From the IMG/VR virus record IMGVR_UViG_3300037261_000027, positions 1-44,822 of that record: DNA of 44,822 nt, one strand, 5' to 3'. This DNA is from a virus. Under the pieces are notes generated by a model that was given only the letters and a program-made list of their open reading frames with translations, had not been told where the DNA came from and did not search any database. A program made the position numbers and the translations under genes. This document shows, piece after piece, positions 15,188 to 25,115 of this stretch (positions are counted from its first letter, which is position 1; each line of letters starts with the position of its first letter).

Positions 15188-16029
15188 TGCCAATTCCCCC
15201 TCCGGTTACGGTTGCACCCTATGATGGCGTCGAGTCCGTGCTTCAATTGGCACGGACTCGGACCAATGATGCGATTCAGTCTCTCGGGGGGGATGTACTC
15301 ACTGATACGGCTCCATTCACGCAAACGATGGTCAATGCAGCATGGAGGAAGTTTCAGACCTACCTATCGCAGTTGGGTCATTCTCGATTCAAGCGTAGAA
15401 CGGTTCTATTCAATCTTCCGAAGTATGCGGCAACTGACCCTTCGCAGCAATGTGCTTTGTCTTGGACATATTACTTCGATGGCGTGAGCTTCTACTTTCC
15501 TCCAGCGAGTGCAGTTTTGCCGCAAGACTTCATTCTCCCATTGAAGATTTGGGAGAGGCATTCGGCAACCGGAAACAATGCGATTCCATTTCCTTCTGAG
15601 CCGATGGGCCAGGCGTTGGATGGACTTCCGAATCGACCATATCCGCAAGCGTGGAACGGAGTATGGGAATGGCGTGATGACGCGATTTACTTCCCTGGCT
15701 CTCAATACGCAATGGACTTGGAAGTCGAGTACGCTGCATTCCTGCCAGACTTCAACGCTGCTCTGGCATCGGCTCAGGGTGTAGCGAATTGGTACGATTG
15801 TAAAGTTCCAATCATGCGGTGCTTATCTCCTTTCTCGTTATACTTATGCGCTGAGGTTTCAGTCGGTCGAGCGGATATGGATACTGCCACTTTCAAGACC
15901 GAAGCAGAGGATGAAACAAAGCAATTGTTCAACATCGAGGCCAAGCAAAAGCAGCGCACTACCACCAGCCGGAAACGGTTCAGTTCTCAGATCCGACCAT
16001 CGGGAAATTGTGCAGGAAGATCGTACTAG
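15187..16029 (+). CDS. Putative head-tail adaptor protein (280 aa)
   Basis: ATG overlaps the previous stop. Begins with VESVLQLARTRTNDAIQSLG, then MVNAAWRKFQTYLSQLGHS, helices typical of adaptor proteins that bind the portal ring. The middle is aromatic and beta-like, and the C-terminus is basic and Ser/Thr-rich. Similar genes sit between coat and tail genes in many podoviruses. Family assignment moderate. Confidence 0.6.
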   Translation: MPIPPPVTVAPYDGVESVLQLARTRTNDAIQSLGGDVLTDTAPFTQTMVNAAWRKFQTYLSQLGHSRFKRRTVLFNLPKYAATDPSQQCALSWTYYFDGVSFYFPPASAVLPQDFILPLKIWERHSATGNNAIPFPSEPMGQALDGLPNRPYPQAWNGVWEWRDDAIYFPGSQYAMDLEVEYAAFLPDFNAALASAQGVANWYDCKVPIMRCLSPFSLYLCAEVSVGRADMDTATFKTEAEDETKQLFNIEAKQKQRTTTSRKRFSSQIRPSGNCAGRSY

Positions 16030-16037
16030 GAGGATTC

Positions 16038-16412
16038 ATGGCAATCACTTTGACGGAAGTACCTTTACTCGGCAATCCAGATGTGACGGAGAGAAACACC
16101 TACGCATTGTTCTCTCTCACTCTGTCTGGAAACTATGGCGGCGGCGCAACGCATGGCGATACGGTCAGCTTTGTGAACTTCTCCGATTTTGGTTCCGATC
16201 AGATTCCCTCGTGGGTTGATATTTGGGAGCAACCTGCGGCAGGAGCAGCGCCATCGTTTTATCTGGGCATCTATTGTCCCGGTACGACTCGCGACAATGG
16301 CGTGACGAACTTCTCGCTGAACGGAACTGAGTTCACTCAGGGAAGTGCATACTCTGGAGCTTTGGCTACCGCAAAGTTCTTCGCTCTTGTCTGCTTCCCG
16401 ACTTTCGTTTAG
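16038..16412 (+). CDS. Small virion protein (124 aa)
   Basis: The frame is open from 16008, but ATG at 16038 has an ideal AGGAGGA. Beta-rich with many Gly, Thr, Phe and Tyr (TYALFSLTLSGNYGGGATHG, GAAPSFYLGIYCPGTT). Probably a small tail or connector component. No family recognised. Confidence 0.65.
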   Translation: MAITLTEVPLLGNPDVTERNTYALFSLTLSGNYGGGATHGDTVSFVNFSDFGSDQIPSWVDIWEQPAAGAAPSFYLGIYCPGTTRDNGVTNFSLNGTEFTQGSAYSGALATAKFFALVCFPTFV

Positions 16413-16421
16413 AGGAAACCT

Positions 16422-19400
16422 ATGTCTTTCAGTCCTGCGGGTGCTGTGGCAGTACAACTGACTGTGTTTGGGAGTTGGGTTTGCGAAATGGATCCCAACT
16501 CGCTACCAGAAGGTGTGTCACCCGACTGTCAGGATATGACCTTTGTGCCTGGTTCTACCAGCGCAAGGCCCGCCCTCCAGAAGGTTTTCTCAACTCCTTT
16601 CCCTTCTGGTGGGCCTGGATCGATGGTCCCTACTGCGGTGTACGGCAAGAGTTTCGTCACTCCAAATGGGACCATCAAAAATCTCTACATGGACTCGAAT
16701 GGGTCTTTATGGGTTGAGGATGTAACCAATTCTCCAGGGACATACTCTCTTCTGTATCAATCCGTCGCGGGAAGTTTTTGCCGATCGATCACTGCGAACG
16801 GACGCGAGTTTCTTGCTATTTCTGATGGCTTACACGGGACTGACGTTCCTCTGTCATACGATGGAGTCAATCTTGATCGCGTGTCTCAGGATGGTCCTGC
16901 ATCGCCTCCAAATGTGACATGTATTTCGCTTCCATCGTCTCAAATGGTGGTAAGTGGTGCAGGTCCGACAGGGACAATCGTAAATATTAATACCGATGAT
17001 TTTGTGATCGTCAACCCCGGCCCGCATGAACAAACGTACTACACCACGATTATTATCGTGTTTACGACTACCGTATCATTCTCTGTAGGTCAGACACTTA
17101 CTGTAACTGGCAATAGTTTTGCCCCGTACAACTGGTCATTTTATATTTTGAGCGTATCTGGAAACACCGTTGTCTGTTCGTGCTCATTGACGTCCAGCGC
17201 AACTGGTACGGGAGGCTCGGCATCGGCATCTGGTGGTTCAACTATAACCAGATCAGGCAATGTAGTTTCCGTATTGACTGCAACGCCTCACGGGTTGCAG
17301 GTAGGATATCAGGCCCAGATAACGAATGTTCCAGCAACGCAGGTAGCAACGATTTCAAGCATCGTCATTGACAACACTTCAAGCCCTGGAATAGCGACAG
17401 TTACCACTGCCGCAGCGCATGGGCTCGTTCCTCAGAACCAAATCAACATCTCGGGAGTGTCTGGGACTGCAATAGGTGGAGCGATTGTATCGGCAACTCG
17501 TCGAGCGCAGATCGTGACGGTGGTCACAACTTCTGCACATGGTCTGCAAATTGGATCTCAAGTGCTGATCGCTGGAACCGCGGATGCTACGTATATCGGG
17601 CAGTTTCCAGTCTTGGACGTTCCAAGCACGACGAGCTTTACCTATTACCAGTTCGATACCGATTCGACCACGACAGGTGGAACGGTTACGGCTGTGTGGC
17701 CGGTCGCGAATAGCGATCCCGCGCTCAACTATTTCACTGTGCAGACTGCTCCAACTCCTACGACTTTCACGATGGGATTCAGTTACCCAAACGGAACATG
17801 GACAGGCGGGACGATCACCTTCGGATGGAATGGAATCTTCTACGTAGCAACGGTTCCATCGACTACGCAGTTCACCTATCAGCAATATGGACCGAATGCT
17901 ACCAGTTCAACGGTTGGAACTGTCACCCCTTATGGACAACTTGCCCCCGGGAAGCATCTTTGCCGTGTGTCATTCCTTACGCGACAAGGGCAACAGACGA
18001 AGCCTTCTCCGTATACCAGTTTTGAGGCAAATGGTGGTCAGTACCCAAGCCTTACGAATATCGCAATTGGACCATCGAATATCGCTGCTAGAATCTTGGA
18101 GTTCACGGGAGCGCAGGGAAGCTTTTTCTTCTACATTCCAGTTCCCGCACAGGTAAGCGGTCAGGTAGTCAGCACGGCAACGCAGATCAATGACAACACG
18201 ACGACCGCGGCAATTGTGGACTTCGGAGACCCTACTCTCTATACCGGAGTGGCAACTTCTGCGCCCACCTATAGCACCGCACAGCAGATCGTGATCGATG
18301 GAGCATTGGGGTTCCTGTTTCATAAGCAGAGGCTTCTAGCATTCGGGCAGAGAAACACCGTCAACAACTTTCTAAATATGGGGTTTGATGGAGGATCTTT
18401 GCCTTCTGCGCCCACCGTTCCGACCGGGTGGACCTATCTATCAAACTTCGGAAGCGGTGCGCTCTCTGTGGTCACTAGCCCCCCTGGATTTGGCTGGAAG
18501 ATGATATGCGACGGTGGAGTGGCTACCGCGTGTGGATACATCAAGCAATCGGCATATGCTGATTCATTTGGTGCTCCGATTCTTTCCGAAAACACCGTCT
18601 ATGCGTATCGGCTCAAGATATCCTACGCTGGCTCTCCGAACGGAATCGTTGCGGTAAACCTGAAGGACAGCAATGGGCTGATTGCGTCGGCTAGTTTCAG
18701 TCTTGCGTCTGCGGTAAGCGGGACTTTCCGTCAAGTCACATTTTCTGCCCCCACGAGAGCATCCGTAGACCCGTCAACGTACATCGAAATCTATTTCACG
18801 AATGCTCCGAATGGCTATTACGCGATCATTGATGAAGGCCAGATTTTTCCGATTCTTAACCCGTACATCGACAATCTTTGCAATGGTTCCTATTTGTCGG
18901 CTCCCGATCAATTCAATGGCTTGACGGGACAATTCGGACCTCCTGACGACACGCATAAGATCATGGACGGGGCAGTGATCCGCAATACTCTGTACTTGAT
19001 TACTCAAGACCCAGAGGGACGCTTGCATGAGGTTCTGGCGAAAGATACAGAGCCTGTTGGATGGGAAGTCGCGGAGGTAGACTCAGTGTGCGGTGCGCTT
19101 TCCGCTTTCTGCCTCACGAAGAGCCAAGCCGATAGCCGTTCTGCTTCTGGCGGTGAGGAATGGTTCGCATGGGCTTCACAGTCTGGTCCGAGAATCTTTG
19201 GTGGATCGACCGCGCACAAGATCGGCCAGGAGATTCAGCCGGCATGGTTTGATCAGCAAAATAACCAGACATTCCCACAGGTCAACATGGCGGCAGCACT
19301 GACCACATGGGTATTGAATGATCCGTCATCGAGAACGATTTATTTCGGCCTCCCTTTGCTCCCTATCAGTGGAACTGGTGGAGCAACGGCTCCAAACATC

Positions 19401-20042
19401 ATCTACCCAGTAAACTATCGGCAGTTGGATTCAGCCGAGGCTATTGCTGGAAGCCCACCGTTCCATCCGTCACTCGGTGGGAGGCTGATTGCTACAGACA
19501 ACTCTCGTAAGTGGACGCGATGGAATATGAAGATAAACGGAGCGTCGCTGATGTATCGATCTCCCGGAGTCTTGAGCGTTGTACTGTTCGGGGGAAATGG
19601 TCAAGAATATGGATCTGCGGCTGGATTCGGAAACGTCTACACACTGAATGGGAGCAAGAATACCGACGATGATTACGGACTTATTCAGCCGTACTACGTC
19701 ACGTTCTTCATGCCTTCCGACGATCAATCTCAGGCTCTCCAGTTGGATGCAGGACGTAAGCAGGTAGCCTACATGTCTGCCAACCTCGGAGGGTTGGGGA
19801 AAATGACCATCACGGTACTTTGCAATAATCTTCAGAATCCGTGGTCATTGACCGGGGTAAGGACTTTGATGGCACAACCAAACTTCGATATTGAGTGGAG
19901 CGGTGGAAGTGCGCAAGGTCAGAGGATGGCATTCAAGTTCGCATCTTCCCCGATCGCTGGAACTGACAACGATTTTCAGTTGAGCAAGGTTGCGGTATGG
20001 TTCCGTGCTGCTCGGCTTAGAGTTAGAGGGAGTGCGCAATGA
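16422..20042 (+). CDS. Large tail protein with HGL repeats (1206 aa)
   Basis: The largest gene of the window. The N-terminal 110 residues (FGSWVCEMDPNSLPEGVSPD) form a phage-typical domain. Residues about 265-470 contain three copies of a beta repeat with core TAxxHGL-(Q/V)-xG-xQxxI-xG, each roughly 50-60 residues, typical of tail proteins. The C-terminal half is beta-rich with several FGG and YFGLP segments. Likely the main tail-tube, nozzle or receptor-binding scaffold protein. ATG at 16422 after AGAGGAAAC; the end overlaps the next gene by four bases. Confidence 0.65.
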   Translation: MSFSPAGAVAVQLTVFGSWVCEMDPNSLPEGVSPDCQDMTFVPGSTSARPALQKVFSTPFPSGGPGSMVPTAVYGKSFVTPNGTIKNLYMDSNGSLWVEDVTNSPGTYSLLYQSVAGSFCRSITANGREFLAISDGLHGTDVPLSYDGVNLDRVSQDGPASPPNVTCISLPSSQMVVSGAGPTGTIVNINTDDFVIVNPGPHEQTYYTTIIIVFTTTVSFSVGQTLTVTGNSFAPYNWSFYILSVSGNTVVCSCSLTSSATGTGGSASASGGSTITRSGNVVSVLTATPHGLQVGYQAQITNVPATQVATISSIVIDNTSSPGIATVTTAAAHGLVPQNQINISGVSGTAIGGAIVSATRRAQIVTVVTTSAHGLQIGSQVLIAGTADATYIGQFPVLDVPSTTSFTYYQFDTDSTTTGGTVTAVWPVANSDPALNYFTVQTAPTPTTFTMGFSYPNGTWTGGTITFGWNGIFYVATVPSTTQFTYQQYGPNATSSTVGTVTPYGQLAPGKHLCRVSFLTRQGQQTKPSPYTSFEANGGQYPSLTNIAIGPSNIAARILEFTGAQGSFFFYIPVPAQVSGQVVSTATQINDNTTTAAIVDFGDPTLYTGVATSAPTYSTAQQIVIDGALGFLFHKQRLLAFGQRNTVNNFLNMGFDGGSLPSAPTVPTGWTYLSNFGSGALSVVTSPPGFGWKMICDGGVATACGYIKQSAYADSFGAPILSENTVYAYRLKISYAGSPNGIVAVNLKDSNGLIASASFSLASAVSGTFRQVTFSAPTRASVDPSTYIEIYFTNAPNGYYAIIDEGQIFPILNPYIDNLCNGSYLSAPDQFNGLTGQFGPPDDTHKIMDGAVIRNTLYLITQDPEGRLHEVLAKDTEPVGWEVAEVDSVCGALSAFCLTKSQADSRSASGGEEWFAWASQSGPRIFGGSTAHKIGQEIQPAWFDQQNNQTFPQVNMAAALTTWVLNDPSSRTIYFGLPLLPISGTGGATAPNIIYPVNYRQLDSAEAIAGSPPFHPSLGGRLIATDNSRKWTRWNMKINGASLMYRSPGVLSVVLFGGNGQEYGSAAGFGNVYTLNGSKNTDDDYGLIQPYYVTFFMPSDDQSQALQLDAGRKQVAYMSANLGGLGKMTITVLCNNLQNPWSLTGVRTLMAQPNFDIEWSGGSAQGQRMAFKFASSPIAGTDNDFQLSKVAVWFRAARLRVRGSAQ

Positions 20043-20617
20043 GCATGACTGCTAGGAATCTCGATTGGCTTCGTTCTGTCAAAGTGGAAGGCGTGCCTGG
20101 ATTTGGTGCGAGATTGCATGAGTGCGTTACCGACATCATCAATGGAGTCCAGAATATAGAGCAGCAAACTAATACGAACGCAAGCGGTACTCCTGCTGCA
20201 CCTCCTCCGATTGATTCGGTCACAGTAACCCCTACTTCAGTCGGTCACCACGTCTCGATCCAGCATGGTGCGGAGTTCTACCGTGGCGCTCACTACCACG
20301 TGGAGTATGCCGACAATCCAGCTTTCACTAATCCATTCCCCGCGTATTCTGGTCCGGCAAGGGAGATTGACCTTGCGACAGGAAATAAAACGCTCTACGT
20401 GCGTGCTTTCCCCTCGTACAACAACACAGGTAACGCTGAACCGGCTTATCATGGAGGAGCAATACCTTTGCCTGTGACGGGTGGAACGGCTGGTAACCAT
20501 CTTGTCAATACGTCGCAGGGAAGCGGAACAGGCCAGCCAGGGCAAGGATTACAGGGATTCGGTCAGGCTCCATTCAGGTCAGTTACAGGCGCACCGCCGA
20601 CAAGGGGAACGAAATGA
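20039..20617 (+). CDS. Putative tail protein with Fn3-like segment (192 aa)
   Basis: ATGA overlap with the tail gene. N-terminal helical part (GFGARLHECVTDIINGVQNIEQQ), then a PPPIDSVTVTP-led beta domain with FYRGAHYHVEYADNPAF and LYVRAFPSY, which reads like a fibronectin-type III fold. The tail end is Gly/Gln/Pro-rich. Probably attached to the tail complex. Confidence 0.6.
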   Translation: MSMTARNLDWLRSVKVEGVPGFGARLHECVTDIINGVQNIEQQTNTNASGTPAAPPPIDSVTVTPTSVGHHVSIQHGAEFYRGAHYHVEYADNPAFTNPFPAYSGPAREIDLATGNKTLYVRAFPSYNNTGNAEPAYHGGAIPLPVTGGTAGNHLVNTSQGSGTGQPGQGLQGFGQAPFRSVTGAPPTRGTK

Positions 20618-21021
20618 GTCATGTCATTGTTCGACCGGGAAGATTTTCTGATCACCAAACTATGCGTGAATGGTTTGCTTCTGTCCCAGACCAGAACCTG
20701 TTTGATCCAGACGTTTTAGATCACGAAAGTACTTTTACCCTTTGCGCATTTGATGATAGTGGTCCGTTGGTATACGTTCCGGTACAGCGTCCTTTGATGA
20801 TGGAGAGCTTGGCAATTCGTCCAGGTTTGGATAACAGGAGAATTGCTCTATCGCTGGCCGAACTCACAAGAAGTACGATTCTTAGGGCCTATGATCTTGA
20901 CGCTCCAGAAGTGTACTTTTTATGTGAAAATGAGCAGACTCTGCAATATGCTACAAGGCATTTGTTCAAAGAAGTGTCATATCCCCTACGCCGGGTTAAT
21001 CTGAGAGAACTGGAAGGCTGA
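20614..21021 (+). CDS. GNAT-like acetyltransferase fold protein (135 aa)
   Basis: ATGA overlap with the previous gene. Begins HVIVRPGRFSDHQTMREWF, has VYVPVQRPLMMESLAIRPG and a helix after it, as in the GNAT fold. The acetyl-CoA loop (Q/RxxGxG/A) is not clear, so it may be a non-catalytic relative. Similar small GNAT-like genes occur among tail genes of podoviruses. Function unknown. Confidence 0.5.
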   Translation: MSHVIVRPGRFSDHQTMREWFASVPDQNLFDPDVLDHESTFTLCAFDDSGPLVYVPVQRPLMMESLAIRPGLDNRRIALSLAELTRSTILRAYDLDAPEVYFLCENEQTLQYATRHLFKEVSYPLRRVNLRELEG

Positions 21022-21022
21022 C

Positions 21023-21574
21023 ATGGGCAAGGGAGCAAACAAGCAATTACTTGGCAACTCCGCTACGGCGCAGCAAAACTCATCGCAGCTAATGGGAAAT
21101 GCCAATAACCTCTACGGATCACTAGCACCTCAACTCCAGAATCAGGCAATCAATCCTCAGGGTCTTTCTCCGACCGATAGCGCAGCCATGACCACAGCGG
21201 CGATGCAGTCGGCTGGAGGAACTGCGGCTGGAGCGGCTGGTCAGGGGAAACTCTACGAGATGCGAACCAAGAATGCTGGCGCGGCTGGAAACGCTATTGC
21301 GGCTGGCGCCCAGAATGCAGGGCAGCAACTCGGACAAGAGGCGGTAGGCCAGCAAGCCATGAATGCGAAACTCAAAGAGACTCAGCGCGAAAATGCCCTC
21401 AAAGGAATGGGTTCTCTGTACGGTGAGGAACTTGGCGGGGCTGGAAACTTCCTGAATAGTTCTAATCAGGCTCTTGGAACTGAGAATCAGTGGAAGAATC
21501 CGTGGCAGTCAGCCGGTATGCAAATTCTCAGCAATGGGCAAAAAGCAGCCGATGCAGCGGCGATGGGTGGCTAA
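21023..21574 (+). CDS. Putative internal virion (ejection) protein (183 aa)
   Basis: Rich in Ala, Gly, Gln and Asn, few hydrophobic stretches. Contains TTAAMQSAGGTAAGAAGQGK and GNAIAAGAQNAGQQLGQ. The composition resembles the small ejection proteins of T7- and P22-like phages that travel with the DNA into the cell. Followed without gap by two larger proteins of similar style, so the three probably form the ejection set. Confidence 0.55.
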   Translation: MGKGANKQLLGNSATAQQNSSQLMGNANNLYGSLAPQLQNQAINPQGLSPTDSAAMTTAAMQSAGGTAAGAAGQGKLYEMRTKNAGAAGNAIAAGAQNAGQQLGQEAVGQQAMNAKLKETQRENALKGMGSLYGEELGGAGNFLNSSNQALGTENQWKNPWQSAGMQILSNGQKAADAAAMGG

Positions 21575-23242
21575 ATGACGACAGGAAACCCACTTTACGA
21601 CAATATGCCTCCCGAGATCAAAGCGGGGATGCTGGCGCAGATTCGCGGCGCACAGGCCCCCGCAACCATTCCGGGACAGATTCCTCCATCTGGAGTGCAG
21701 CAATCGCCACAGGCCCCGGCTATTGCGTCCCAAGGCGCTCCAGTAGCCAATCCAAAGCCGATGGCTACCCCGGTAAAGCCTCCAGTCCCATTGGGGCATC
21801 AGATCGCGCAGGAACAGACAAACGTCAATGCTCCGCAGACTCCAGAGATTGCCAAGCCTATCGCGATGCCTGATTCCGGAATGCCTTCGATCAATCCGAC
21901 TCCTCACGCTCAGGTCATCGCACCTCGCGGAACGGTAGAAGGGGATGAGAACTATCGCGGCCACTTGCTGAATACCGGGTCTGGAATATCTCAGATTGCG
22001 AACAAGATCGAAGGAAGCCAGTTCGGTCAGAATCATCCGACACTTGCCAAGATTCTCGGGTATGGTGCGCAGGGCGCTGCAACGCTTGGCGATATCGGTC
22101 TGCGCATGGCTAGCCCACTGGCAGAAACGATGGTTCCTGGCACTGAGGGGCATCACCAGATGCTCGTAAATCAGTCTGCTCGTCAACTGACTCAGGACGA
22201 ATCAAGCCTCGGTAAGGCTGCTCAGGTTGGAGCATTGCAGCAGGAAGGCGACCTCCACGAGCAGCAAGCGCGTGCTGCGGAATTGACTCCTGCAACCGAG
22301 CAGGAATCTACCGCGCTCGGCATTCCAGTTGGCACGATGATAAACGCGGCCAGCCGTGCAGCTCTTGCCAAACAGTCGGGCATCAACCACACCAAAGTTG
22401 AAACCACAGGAATGACCACTCAGAGTCGTGAGGATATCGCCGCTGCGAATAATCTCACCAAGGAGAAAGTCGCATCACTCAAGCCTGAACAGAGAGATGA
22501 TCGCGCTATCCGACTGATGGAAAAACCTCCTGAATCGAGAACTCAAGAGGAAAACGCTTATCTTGGGTCCTACGCGAAGTGGGTTCAACAGACGAAAGTT
22601 GAGCCTGGTATAGCACGCGCTGCTGCTTACGGACAATTCCGTCCTGTGCAAGTTCTAGGCCCTGACGGTGACGTTCACTATGACTATTCAGGGAATGCGA
22701 TCAAGAATGGCGCTTCGACTCCGGGGAGCATGAACTTCAAGACGGCTCTTGGAATGGCTCACTACATGACATCCGGCAAGGGCGGATCTACCCTCACGGC
22801 ATATCGGACGGCATATGACCATTTGGACCTTCTCCAGCAAGCATCCAATGCTCTTGAGAATGGCGACGTGCAAGGTTTGAACCGTCTTGATAATGCGTTC
22901 AAGGAACAATTCGGATCTTCAGCTCCGACCAACTTCAATGCCGTTAAAACCATGCTTTCCGGTGAAATTGCAAACGTGGCAAAGTCTAGCGGTGCAACGG
23001 ATCAGGAAATCGCAGCGGCTCGTGACGAAATGAACCGTGCGCAATCTCCTGAACAGATTCGCGGAATCATTCAAACGAATCAGGGGCTCATGGATCAGAA
23101 GGCTCAGGAGATGTACCACCAGTATCAGAGTGGAATGCAAGGACAGCCTACTTTCGGGCATGGCGGACAGACGCAACCCGCAACGCAAGGCGCAACTCCT
23201 CCAGCCGGGGCGAAGATCATCAAATGGGAGGACGTGAAATAA
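21575..23242 (+). CDS. Putative internal virion protein (555 aa)
   Basis: ATG at 21575 immediately after the previous stop. Residues 15-120 are Pro/Ala/Gln-rich and likely disordered; the remainder is helical, with QLTQDESSLGKAAQVGALQQ and a coil around residues 445-525 (SGATDQEIAAARDEMNRAQS). No lytic transglycosylase motif seen. Likely an ejection or tail-interior protein by position. Confidence 0.55.
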   Translation: MTTGNPLYDNMPPEIKAGMLAQIRGAQAPATIPGQIPPSGVQQSPQAPAIASQGAPVANPKPMATPVKPPVPLGHQIAQEQTNVNAPQTPEIAKPIAMPDSGMPSINPTPHAQVIAPRGTVEGDENYRGHLLNTGSGISQIANKIEGSQFGQNHPTLAKILGYGAQGAATLGDIGLRMASPLAETMVPGTEGHHQMLVNQSARQLTQDESSLGKAAQVGALQQEGDLHEQQARAAELTPATEQESTALGIPVGTMINAASRAALAKQSGINHTKVETTGMTTQSREDIAAANNLTKEKVASLKPEQRDDRAIRLMEKPPESRTQEENAYLGSYAKWVQQTKVEPGIARAAAYGQFRPVQVLGPDGDVHYDYSGNAIKNGASTPGSMNFKTALGMAHYMTSGKGGSTLTAYRTAYDHLDLLQQASNALENGDVQGLNRLDNAFKEQFGSSAPTNFNAVKTMLSGEIANVAKSSGATDQEIAAARDEMNRAQSPEQIRGIIQTNQGLMDQKAQEMYHQYQSGMQGQPTFGHGGQTQPATQGATPPAGAKIIKWEDVK

Positions 23243-23243
23243 C

Positions 23244-25115
23244 ATGCCTACCCGATATGTTCAATTGCCGAATGGATCGTACATGGAGTGGCCAGAGGGA
23301 GTTTCTGCGGCTGATTTCAAGGCGAAGGCTGCGAAGGTTGCAGGACAAGATCAGGCCACGCATCCTCCATCATATTCTGGAAATGTTCCCATTCAGAGCA
23401 GCGGTGGACGCACTGCTATTGGGGAAGTAGCTCCAGATGACCGGCGCAATTCGCTTCAGAGAAATCTTGACAATCTATCTACTCCAGATGCTCGCAAAGA
23501 GGAATGGCAGGGGCCGGTGCGAACTGGTATTGATAGATTCTCTCAGGGGGTAGCCAGTAGCGTGTTGCCGATGATATCCCATCCAATACAATCTGGAATC
23601 GGGATCATAAAATCTTTAGGCAATGCTATGTCTAATAGCGGCGGAACGGCTGAAGGTTTTGCTCGGGAGTTTGCTCGTCCGATAGTAGAGGGAGCAGTCC
23701 AAAATTACGTTGAAAATGGTCCAGCAAAGGCTATCCCGAATTTAGTTGGACAAGGCGTTGGTGGATGGGCCGCCGGAGAACTTGGCGGGGCTGGAACTAA
23801 GGCCATAGTGAAGCCGATTGCTGCTAGGGTAGGACCAGCGATGCAGACATTGGCAGAAGAAAATCTTAATCGTCGTATGGCTCCAAGTACCAACGATACA
23901 AGCTATGGGCAGAATCCCGGACGAGGAGTTCTTGCGTCTGGAATCGGCCCATCTACTCGCCAAGGTCTATTAAGGAAAATTGGAGAGGCAAAAGAGTCCA
24001 CTGGAGAAATGATAGGCAATGCTGTTCGCGGTGCGGATAGCAATGCGAATGCTCCGCTATTGTCCAGTAAGAAACTGGCGTCATCGATTGATGGACCAAT
24101 CAGCGGTCGTATCGCAGAAGTGACAGGACCAGGGAGAGCTACCGCAAGCCCAGAAGTTCCATACCAGATATTCAGAGAGGGAATGCAGGACGCTGCGCCT
24201 GGCGCAACGGCTCCGATATATGGCCCAAATGCCCCTGAAAACGTACTGCCTTCCGATCTTTGGAAGACTACACGCAATATTGACAAAAACACTCGATTTA
24301 ATCCAGATCCAGAGATTGAATCAGCTAATGAAATAAAGCGAAATGTTCGTGGAGGACTCCGCCGTCAACTTGAGACTGTGGACCCAAATATCAAGCCACT
24401 TAGCCAGAACTACGGAGACCTGTCATCTTCAGAAACAGCAATCGAGAGAGAGAACTCTCCAATGTTTCGCGCTAGCGGTATTAGGGGAATACTGCACGAT
24501 ACGCTAGATTCCTATCCAGTTAATACGGCAGTTTCATCTGGTATATACAAGGCTGGAGGAATGCTCAAGAGGATTGGTGGAATACCGGAATCCCCGATGG
24601 GTCCAAACTGGACTCCGAGAGTCGAGGCTGTACCGCATAAACTCGAGGCCAATGTACCCGGCAATGCAGACTTTGGCGATGATTTCACCCAAGGTAGATT
24701 CACTCCTCGTCCAGTACGAACGGGACAAGCTCCTCCGTCTCGACTCGCTTTGCCTGATGAGACAAATGCAGGAGAAGCGCAGCCAATGGTAGGCGTATTG
24801 AAGCATCCGGGGCAGCAAAGATCGTTTACTCCTCCATCGGATGTAATCACCGCTCCCGGTCAGTACTTGCGCCCAGAACCTACGCCATCGCAGCCGCGCA
24901 TATTCTCTCCCGAGGGGATTCGCACCGCTCCTCGCGCATTGCTTCCGGGTGGATTCGATACGCCTCCGACTCCAGAGCCAACCACTGCGCACATTTATCC
25001 TGCTGGTAGCCAATTCCGCGCTCAACCCATAGAGACTCCGGTATATCCTCCAGCTAGTCAGTTCCGAGGAAAAGCACAACCATTCAACATTGATGAATAT
25101 CTGAAAGGTCAATAA
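23244..25115 (+). CDS. Putative internal virion protein with PDZ-free N-domain (623 aa)
   Basis: Begins MPTRYVQLPNGSYMEWPEG followed by VSAADFKAKAAKVAG, a short domain with the P-xG-xxxxxPxG pattern common at the start of phage internal proteins. A Gly/Ala-rich hydrophobic stretch lies at about 155-195 (GQGVGGWAAGELGGAG), possibly membrane-active. The last 180 residues are Pro/Arg-rich with repeated PAGSQFRAQP and PPASQFRGKAQP. Probably part of the DNA ejection apparatus; no enzyme motif seen. Stop overlaps the next start. Confidence 0.5.
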   Translation: MPTRYVQLPNGSYMEWPEGVSAADFKAKAAKVAGQDQATHPPSYSGNVPIQSSGGRTAIGEVAPDDRRNSLQRNLDNLSTPDARKEEWQGPVRTGIDRFSQGVASSVLPMISHPIQSGIGIIKSLGNAMSNSGGTAEGFAREFARPIVEGAVQNYVENGPAKAIPNLVGQGVGGWAAGELGGAGTKAIVKPIAARVGPAMQTLAEENLNRRMAPSTNDTSYGQNPGRGVLASGIGPSTRQGLLRKIGEAKESTGEMIGNAVRGADSNANAPLLSSKKLASSIDGPISGRIAEVTGPGRATASPEVPYQIFREGMQDAAPGATAPIYGPNAPENVLPSDLWKTTRNIDKNTRFNPDPEIESANEIKRNVRGGLRRQLETVDPNIKPLSQNYGDLSSSETAIERENSPMFRASGIRGILHDTLDSYPVNTAVSSGIYKAGGMLKRIGGIPESPMGPNWTPRVEAVPHKLEANVPGNADFGDDFTQGRFTPRPVRTGQAPPSRLALPDETNAGEAQPMVGVLKHPGQQRSFTPPSDVITAPGQYLRPEPTPSQPRIFSPEGIRTAPRALLPGGFDTPPTPEPTTAHIYPAGSQFRAQPIETPVYPPASQFRGKAQPFNIDEYLKGQ